Assembly (NCBI GenBank): GCA_021159525.1
Contig: JAGHEC010000264.1
Span: forward strand, 1-11,770
Source of the DNA: Deltaproteobacteria bacterium
GTDB lineage: Bacteria > Desulfobacterota > DSM-4660 > Desulfatiglandales > Desulfatiglandaceae
DNA: 11,770 bases
Direction of reading: 5' to 3'
Shown here: one piece after another, positions 7,150-11,770 of the stretch
How positions within the stretch are numbered: the stretch's first letter is position 1
How the letters are laid out: every line of letters begins with the position of its first letter
Notes under the pieces: model-generated
Database searches by the model: none
What the model saw: only the letters and a program-made list of their open reading frames with translations
What the model was told of the DNA's origin: nothing
Translations under genes and position numbers: made by a program

Positions 7150-7347
7150 TTAGTCGGGCTTTGGTTCAAAAAAGATTTTGTGGTCTACGAGGTTCATCAT
7201 CTTAATGCTACCCTTGATGATCTTTTGGTCCCCAAAGATGCCGACCCGCCGCCAGGAATCTTCATCCTGGGGTTCAACAATGTCAACGGATTCCATTATA
7301 AGCTCTTCTTTGTCTCCCTGGATAAGACAAGCATTGGCTTCACACAT
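7150..7347 (-). CDS. cooT: CooT-family small nickel-binding protein
   Basis: This 65-residue protein begins MCEANACLI and continues with KEELIMESVDIVEP, then a hydrophobic strand with IFGDQKIIKG and NLVDHKI. That is the pattern of the CooT family, small beta-barrel dimers that bind Ni(II), for which Cys2 is reported as essential for metal binding; Cys2 is present. CooT is thought to help supply nickel for CO dehydrogenase maturation. Its ATG at 7347 overlaps the stop of the DUF3842 gene by 8 nt, suggesting translational coupling; a GTG directly upstream (7350) is a less likely start. Being the last gene of the exbB-exbD-tonB operon, it ties TonB energization to cytoplasmic nickel handling. 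Confidence 0.85.
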   Translation of the reverse strand: MCEANACLIQGDKEELIMESVDIVEPQDEDSWRRVGIFGDQKIIKGSIKMMNLVDHKIFFEPKPD

Positions 7348-7762
7348 CACCTATCACTTCCTTTATCCTCTCTACCGCCTGCTGCACAAGGTGCGGTAGA
7401 GGCTCTTCTGATGTTCCCAGGATCTCTACCATGTCCTGGCTCAAGGGCAGCAGGATTTTTCTTGCCGGACTGGACATAATAGCCTCGGCCATTTTTGCTG
7501 TTACCTCTCCAAGCATTGCATTTGCCCATGTCACGGAAATCGGCCCGACAATCAGGTCTGCCCCAGGCGCGGTATAACAAACAGCACTCTCTCCACTTGC
7601 CCCTTTGTTTGCGCCAGCCTTGAGCATACGTGCCGTTGCTATGCCGTTGGTTCCCAGGGCTATGAGTTCCACAGTCTCTGCGAATACCTCTTTTAGGTAC
7701 TTGACAAAGGTAGCCCCTATGCCGCCTCCTTGGCCATCTATTATGCAAATCCTTTTGCGCAC
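7340..7762 (-). CDS. DUF3842-family protein
   Basis: This 140-residue protein starts with a GTG and opens RICIIDGQGGGIGATFVKYL, a glycine-rich beta-alpha-beta start resembling a dinucleotide-binding fold (GQGGGIG at residues 10-16). It then has ELIALGTNGIATARMLKAGA and a GADLIVGPISVTWANAMLGEVT segment. I recognise it as DUF3842, a family of unknown function found mainly in anaerobes. A nucleotide-binding role is inferred from the glycine motif only. The gene lies 30 nt after tonB and overlaps cooT by 8 nt, so it probably acts with the nickel protein or with metal handling. Confidence 0.8.
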   Translation of the reverse strand: MRKRICIIDGQGGGIGATFVKYLKEVFAETVELIALGTNGIATARMLKAGANKGASGESAVCYTAPGADLIVGPISVTWANAMLGEVTAKMAEAIMSSPARKILLPLSQDMVEILGTSEEPLPHLVQQAVERIKEVIGDV

Positions 7763-7792
7763 TGACTTATTTCCCGAAATCGCTGAAGGTCT

Positions 7793-8524
7793 TCACATGA
7801 GTTCAAACACAATGCTGACCTCCAGGGGCACAGGCCCGGCAAAAAGGCCTTTGGGAGGCTCGGGAAACGGCGCAGAGTCCATGACTGCCCTAACTGCTGC
7901 CTCATTCAGAACCGCATAGCGAGATTTCTCCACAACCCTCACATCGCTAAGCCTACCGTCTGGCTCCAGTATAAACCGCAACCTTACCCGCCCCTCCATG
8001 TGTCGTTTCCTTGCCACGATCGGATATTTTTTATGCCGTTCAATCCTCATGCGAACCATGCTCAGATAATTTTCTGCAGAGCCATATGATGGTACGCCTG
8101 TGTTTGGTGCCGGTACAACGCTGTCTTGAGTCGGTAGTGGTGAATATGAAAAAATCCTGGGCGCCTCCACCTCAGGCCGTTCAGGCACTCCAATAGGCTC
8201 AGTCACCGCCGAAGGCGTGGGGGCTACCTTCGGCATGACCGGTTTAGCGATGACATTTTGCACTGACATGGGACGTATACTCTTTGCACCTGGTACCTTT
8301 AAAGCACGCACTTGTCTGGGGTGTCTTGGAGGCACCGGAATAATTCTTCCAATGGGCCTTTGCTCTGAATGCATTTCAAGTTCAATGTATTGCGTCTTTC
8401 GGGGATGAAATAAACCTGCCATGTCTGCCAAGATCATTGCATGGACGGCCAGCGATATGATCACTAATCCCCACAAAAGCCAGTTTGGCCTTTCACTGAC
8501 TTGAGCCCTCACAAACACCCCCAA
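7793..8524 (-). CDS. tonB: TonB energy transducer
   Basis: This 243-residue protein has one N-terminal membrane helix (about 15-35) containing the TonB-type Ser-x3-His pattern (Ser24, His28). A periplasmic Pro-rich spacer spans about 50-140. The C-terminal TonB domain (about 150-243) shows the usual YPIVARKRHMEGRVRLRF, EPDGRLSDVRVVEKSRY and APFPEPP segments. TonB couples the ExbB-ExbD proton channel to outer-membrane receptors through their TonB boxes. The start is a TTG at 8524, chosen because AAGGAG (8534-8539) lies 9 nt before it. It sits 3 nt after exbD, and the adjacent receptor at the window's left end is an obvious partner. Confidence 0.93.
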   Translation of the reverse strand: MGVFVRAQVSERPNWLLWGLVIISLAVHAMILADMAGLFHPRKTQYIELEMHSEQRPIGRIIPVPPRHPRQVRALKVPGAKSIRPMSVQNVIAKPVMPKVAPTPSAVTEPIGVPERPEVEAPRIFSYSPLPTQDSVVPAPNTGVPSYGSAENYLSMVRMRIERHKKYPIVARKRHMEGRVRLRFILEPDGRLSDVRVVEKSRYAVLNEAAVRAVMDSAPFPEPPKGLFAGPVPLEVSIVFELM

Positions 8525-8527
8525 GGC

Positions 8528-8935
8528 CTAAAACTCCTTTTCAGTGGCGAGACATAGCCTCTTGGCGCCCGCCGCCTTGGCCACGTCCATGACCGCCACG
8601 GCTTTGTTGAGCACCACCCTGCGGTCGGCCTTGATCACCACCAGCCCGTTGTCTGACTTCGCAAGCAATGTCTTCAACCGGTTGAAAACCTCATTTAACG
8701 ATAACTGCTTATTGGCCAAAAATGTCCTCCCCTGCTCATCAACATACACCCTAATCTCCACCTGGGTCTGTTGCTTAGAGGCCTGAGCTTGGGGCAGCTT
8801 GACATCTATCCCTTCGTCCACCATAAAGTTGGTGGTAAGGAGAAAATAGACAAGCAACAGGAATACAATGTCAATCAAGGACGTAAGGGGCGCCTGAACA
8901 CCATAACGAGGCCTTTTCTTCCGGTGCACTAACAT
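8528..8935 (-). CDS. exbD: ExbD/TolR-type energy-transducing protein
   Basis: This 135-residue protein has a short cytoplasmic N-terminus, a single membrane helix at about 18-37 with the essential Asp22 (LTSLIDIVFLLL), and a periplasmic domain with DVKLPQAQ, IRVYVDEQG and VVIKADRRV typical of ExbD. Together with ExbB it forms the proton-motive motor for TonB. It starts 3 nt after the exbB stop, and its own stop is 3 nt before tonB. TolR is the alternative name for the fold, but the tonB neighbour favours ExbD. Confidence 0.93.
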   Translation of the reverse strand: MLVHRKKRPRYGVQAPLTSLIDIVFLLLVYFLLTTNFMVDEGIDVKLPQAQASKQQTQVEIRVYVDEQGRTFLANKQLSLNEVFNRLKTLLAKSDNGLVVIKADRRVVLNKAVAVMDVAKAAGAKRLCLATEKEF

Positions 8936-8938
8936 GCA

Positions 8939-9553
8939 TTAACCCTTTCGATTCATTGCAAGGCTCTTGATGAAAATCACGGTTCCATCGCGCAGACGGG
9001 CCTCATATCGGTCCACCCGTGATAGCAAATAGCTGTGGCCTACCATTGTAGGAAGAGCGACCGCCAGACCCAGGGCCGTGGTCAGCATCGCCTCCCATAT
9101 GCCTCCTGCAAGCACCGCAGCATTCACCTTCCCCCCCATCTGCTGGATAACCATAAAGGCCTTGATCAAACCAATTACAGTCCCTAAAAGACCAAGCAGA
9201 GGAGCAATGTTGGCAATGGTAGCCAGGGCCTGAAGGTAGCGTGACAAACGGCTTACTTCCTCCTCAATGGCGTGCTCTAATACAGTTTCCAGTGTCTCCC
9301 GATCCTGATCCACTACCTCCATGCCTTTGGTGAGCGCCCGGCCCATAGGTGATCGGCTGACCTCTGCCGCCTGCCTTGCCCCCCCCTGATCTCCCTTTTT
9401 AAGCATCTCACCCACCCGATCTGCCACCAAGCGGCCCCGTCTGGCCAAAACCGCAAACCTGATAAAACGCTCACAAAAGATCGCAAAGGCAAGTACGGAA
9501 CAAAATAAAATTGGAATTACTAACACTCCGCCCTTTGAGATAAATCCAATCAT
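8939..9553 (-). CDS. exbB: ExbB/TolQ/MotA-type proton channel protein
   Basis: From the ATG at 9553 the protein has 204 residues and three membrane helices: about 9-27, 113-135 and 152-175. The family core is present, with IAPLLGLLGTVIGLIKAF (Thr125) in helix 2 and GGIWEAMLTTALGLAVALP (Glu154, Thr159) in helix 3. A longer frame from 9604 would overlap the upstream gene. GAGGGG just before 9553 and the MIGFISKGG start support the shorter form, which begins 10 nt after the upstream stop. It is the channel component of the ExbB-ExbD-TonB complex. Confidence 0.92.
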   Translation of the reverse strand: MIGFISKGGVLVIPILFCSVLAFAIFCERFIRFAVLARRGRLVADRVGEMLKKGDQGGARQAAEVSRSPMGRALTKGMEVVDQDRETLETVLEHAIEEEVSRLSRYLQALATIANIAPLLGLLGTVIGLIKAFMVIQQMGGKVNAAVLAGGIWEAMLTTALGLAVALPTMVGHSYLLSRVDRYEARLRDGTVIFIKSLAMNRKG

Positions 9554-9563
9554 CCGGCCCCCC

Positions 9564-11336
9564 TCAAAATCTCTTTTCGATATCTGCAGTTCCATCGAAA
9601 TCAAGGTCCTCTTTTTGCATTACCACCTTGCCCGAGGGATCATATACATCCCACAAATCGGGCCTTCCGTCTTTGTTGCGATCTTCTGCGACCCTGGCAA
9701 CTTGTCCATTGTTGTAGTAATACCAGGTATCCACCTTACCGTCTCCATTGCCGTCTTGCTCGGCCCGGATGGCATTGCCTTTTTGGTCGTAATACCAGGC
9801 AAGATTGAGCTTGCCGGAGCCATCCTTCGCCTCTTTGGAAACTACAATATTTCCTCTACGGTCATACTCCTCCATGAGAATGGCTGTGCCTGAGTCCGGA
9901 TCAAATATCTTCTTCCGTCGCAATGTCCCATCTGAGAAAAATTCACGCTCTTTGAGCCTGCCTTGTTTGTCAAACACGTCGATTACCTTGCTCCATTTCG
10001 GGTCATCAAGCCTTATCTGGGTCTCAAATCCGCCATCCCCATCATTATCCAAAAGGCTCCGAATTTGCCTGCCATTGGCATACTGAAGGCTGGCATCCAT
10101 CTTGCCGTCATAATTGCGGTCCTGCCCGGCGCGAACCAGTTTCCCATTCTCATAAAATTGCCTGCCGTCAATCTTCCCGTCATGATTTGTGTCTATCAAG
10201 ACCTTGGCCATCCGCCCTTGTTTGTCAAAAATAATGGTTTGTTCCGATTGACCATCACCATTTTGGTCAATAGTCTGCATAACCGGTTTTCCATATTTAA
10301 ATTTTGTAAATACCACCTTCCCGCAATCAAATTCTTTGACGCTCAAAATCTTGCCATTAATAAAACGGGTAAGACGGATAGGCTTGCGGGTATTTTCGTC
10401 AACCTTTCGTACAAGGGCTGGCTGGCCATGCCTATCAAATTCAGTGAATTTATCCATTTTGCCATTGTGATCCGTGTCCTCTTGCATTGACAAGACCTTC
10501 CCCTTGCCCATGTGTATCGTAACATCAAATTTTCCATCTCCATTCGTGTCTCGTTTCTCAGAAACAACCTTTCCATTCTCAAAGATGCTCAAAATGTCCG
10601 GCTTTCCGTTTCCATCCCGGTCCTGTTCCTGCTTCAGTATTTGGTTGTGGCCGTAGATACGAACAGTCTCCAGCCTTCCGTCACCGTCCAGATCATGCCG
10701 GCTCTTTACCACATGCCCATCCATGTCATATTCTAATACCTGGTCCGCCTTGCCGTCCCCATTGAGGTCTGATTCCTGCTTGAATGGGACCCCGTCGCGA
10801 AAGCGCTGCCATACATTAATGTGCCCATCTCCAGTCGTATCACGCATGATAAGCCGCAGCCTTCCCTGGTCATACTCATAAATCCTATCAAAATGCCCGT
10901 TTCCTGTTGTGTCGCGCTGCCATTTGAGAGGTTTGCCATGTGTGTCAAAGGTCAGGATCGCAATTGGATTGCCTTTTGGGTTTACCTTTTCCTGTCGGAC
11001 GGGTTTGCCCTGTTTCAAGACATTTATTTCGTCTATATGTCCATCGTAATCTGTATCTCGCTCCAAGCGAATGACAACCCCATTTTTGTAATATTGGAAG
11101 GTGTCCATCTTTCCATCGCCGTTGGAGTCAACTTCGAGGACTTTCAACCGGCCCTTGGCCCCAAGGTGTGCAATCTGATCCACCTTCCCGTCTCCATCCA
11201 GGTCCCGGGGCTCCACGCGATCTTGTGCTTGTACCGGGCTCAGTCCAAACCCAAGTCTACCCCCTAAAAGGAGGGATGCCACTGCGAAGATCCAAGCCAG
11301 CAAAAAAAGGCTCTTAGGATGTTTTAGGGTATTCAT
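9564..11336 (-). CDS. Secreted 590-residue protein with 17 DxDxDG calcium-loop-like repeats
   Basis: A signal peptide (about 1-37, ending PVQA-QD) is followed by tandem repeats of about 24-25 residues running almost to the C-terminus. Each combines a Dx[DNT]x[DN]G loop, as in EF-hand, dockerin and thrombospondin type 3 calcium sites, with a tyrosine-glycine hairpin of the form Y-x-x-G-K. I count 17 intact loops, such as DSNGDGKMD, DTNGDGKFD and DGNGDGKVD, plus about four degenerate copies. Calcium binding and a periplasmic or outer-membrane location are inferred. The gene heads the operon with exbB, exbD, tonB, DUF3842 and cooT, and its stop precedes the chosen exbB start by 10 nt. No clear ribosome site lies before the ATG at 11336. 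I do not recognise a named family for the whole protein. Confidence 0.85.
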   Translation of the reverse strand: MNTLKHPKSLFLLAWIFAVASLLLGGRLGFGLSPVQAQDRVEPRDLDGDGKVDQIAHLGAKGRLKVLEVDSNGDGKMDTFQYYKNGVVIRLERDTDYDGHIDEINVLKQGKPVRQEKVNPKGNPIAILTFDTHGKPLKWQRDTTGNGHFDRIYEYDQGRLRLIMRDTTGDGHINVWQRFRDGVPFKQESDLNGDGKADQVLEYDMDGHVVKSRHDLDGDGRLETVRIYGHNQILKQEQDRDGNGKPDILSIFENGKVVSEKRDTNGDGKFDVTIHMGKGKVLSMQEDTDHNGKMDKFTEFDRHGQPALVRKVDENTRKPIRLTRFINGKILSVKEFDCGKVVFTKFKYGKPVMQTIDQNGDGQSEQTIIFDKQGRMAKVLIDTNHDGKIDGRQFYENGKLVRAGQDRNYDGKMDASLQYANGRQIRSLLDNDGDGGFETQIRLDDPKWSKVIDVFDKQGRLKEREFFSDGTLRRKKIFDPDSGTAILMEEYDRRGNIVVSKEAKDGSGKLNLAWYYDQKGNAIRAEQDGNGDGKVDTWYYYNNGQVARVAEDRNKDGRPDLWDVYDPSGKVVMQKEDLDFDGTADIEKRF

Positions 11337-11348
11337 TGCTTGAGAAAC

Positions 11349-11397
11349 AAAAAGGCCACGAAACCCGGCGATTTACCCACCAAGGCCTTCGTGGCCC
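11349..11397 (-). terminator. Leader hairpin H3 with U-tract, directly before the repeat-protein gene
   Basis: On the minus strand GGCCACGAA (11396-11388) pairs perfectly over 9 bp with TTCGTGGCC (11362-11354), followed by five T (11353-11349). An inner GGC/GCC pair can close part of the 25-nt loop. It ends 12 nt before the ATG at 11336, leaving no room for a promoter, so it must be in the transcript of the downstream gene. With a promoter about 75 nt upstream of it, the arrangement is promoter, hairpin, gene, as in transcription attenuation. It shares its 10-nt 5' arm with hairpins H1 and H2. Confidence 0.8.
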
Positions 11398-11469
11398 TAA
11401 AATCCAAAGTATTATTCGACCTATAAGACTATATCCACACCTTCATGGTGCCGATTAACTCCGCACTCA

Positions 11470-11498
11470 TATATAACGGAGCCCTGGATTTCTGTCAA
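11470..11498 (-). promoter_or_regulatory. Sigma-70-like promoter of the exbB-exbD-tonB-cooT operon
   Basis: TTGACA (11498-11493), a 17-nt spacer, and TATATA (11475-11470) match the standard promoter pattern closely. Transcription would start near 11463, giving a leader of about 127 nt that contains hairpin H3. Another TCCGTTATA-type sequence with a weak -35 lies farther upstream near 11640, but is much poorer. Confidence 0.7.
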
Positions 11499-11524
11499 CA
11501 TCCTTTTCTCTTCGTCTCTCTGGC

Positions 11525-11551
11525 GGGCCTGTCCGGCTGCCGACAAGGCCC
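11525..11551. other. GC-rich hairpin within the 434-nt upstream gap
   Basis: The region 11337-11770 has no convincing gene on either strand. Besides the promoter and hairpin H3 it holds an imperfect GC-rich hairpin (GGGCCTGTC paired with GACAAGGCCC around a CGGC/GCCG centre) that is followed on the plus strand by CCCCCGGGGG at 11549-11558. There is no T-run, so it is not a clear intrinsic terminator. It may be an upstream regulatory structure or a remnant of the end of a neighbouring gene. The rest of the gap shows nothing I can identify. Confidence 0.4.
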
Positions 11552-11770
11552 CCGGGGGTTCTGTCACTTCACTACCCCAAAAAATTCACTTGATCTCCAA
11601 TACGTTGATATTGCAAACCGCCTTTACATATCTTCTGATTATAACGGATTTGGGGGACATCGCTAACCCTTTGATTTTACGTGTTCGATTCATAAGGGTA
11701 AATATGGTTTTGGGGTTGATTATAAAAACAACCACCGTTGCTGCAAATAATGTAGGTTACGCTGATAACC

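Noticed and set aside
6952..7479. Open frame of 175 codons on the plus strand across the foldback and the cooT region
   Set aside because: It runs antisense through the foldback, cooT and DUF3842, resembles no protein family, and has no ribosome site; cooT and DUF3842 on the other strand are clearly real.
11430..11455. Five-codon leader peptide (ATG AAG GTG TGG ATA TAG) in the tonB-operon leader
   Set aside because: It has no repeated regulatory codons and only a distant purine stretch upstream, so it is probably chance.
11337..11463. Cobalamin or other known riboswitch in the leaders
   Set aside because: I could not find a B12-box-like sequence or any other aptamer core I know in the three leaders; only the terminator-like part is evident. 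A covariance-model search would be decisive.
11445..11666. Plus-strand frame of 73 codons in the upstream gap
   Set aside because: It crosses the minus-strand promoter and the GC-rich hairpin, has no recognisable motif and no clear ribosome site.

Overview
The window reads as part of a chromosome from an anaerobic Gram-negative bacterium, most likely a Desulfobacterota-type ('deltaproteobacterial') organism. This is inferred from a TonB system and outer-membrane lipoprotein lying beside the nickel-maturation proteins CooC and CooT, which belong to organisms with Ni-dependent CO dehydrogenase/acetyl-CoA synthase. The exact lineage cannot be read from the window. Every convincing gene lies on the minus strand, so transcription runs from high to low coordinates.

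Right block (11770 to about 7150). A 434-nt non-coding region carries a good sigma-70-like promoter (TTGACA, 17 nt, TATATA) and a terminator-like hairpin. These precede a tight operon: a secreted 590-residue protein with 17 DxDxDG calcium-loop-like repeats, then exbB, exbD, tonB, a DUF3842-type nucleotide-binding-like protein, and a CooT-type small nickel protein.

Middle block (7149 to 2978). A 478-nt non-coding region holds a 265-nt foldback element with nested stems and a second copy of the terminator-like hairpin. It is followed by a FecCD-type permease, its ATPase, its periplasmic binding protein, and CooC. The cooC reading frame is broken by an apparent one-base deletion exactly inside its Walker A (P-loop) sequence.

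Left block (2860 to 1). An Slp-family outer-membrane lipoprotein and a diverged TsaA/TrmO-like protein come first. After a leader with a 17-bp palindrome and a third copy of the hairpin comes a TonB-dependent outer-membrane receptor that is open through the left edge: 528 codons without a stop, C-terminus outside the window.

Taken together, the locus contains every layer of a metal route: outer-membrane receptor, TonB/ExbB/ExbD energy transducer, periplasmic binding protein, inner-membrane ABC importer, and cytoplasmic nickel proteins CooT and CooC. The most economical reading is a dedicated nickel or nickel-chelate acquisition and insertion locus serving CODH/ACS. The substrate assignment is inference from gene context. 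The three transcription units start behind hairpins with the same 10-nt 5' arm and a downstream U-tract, which suggests a shared, possibly attenuation-based control.
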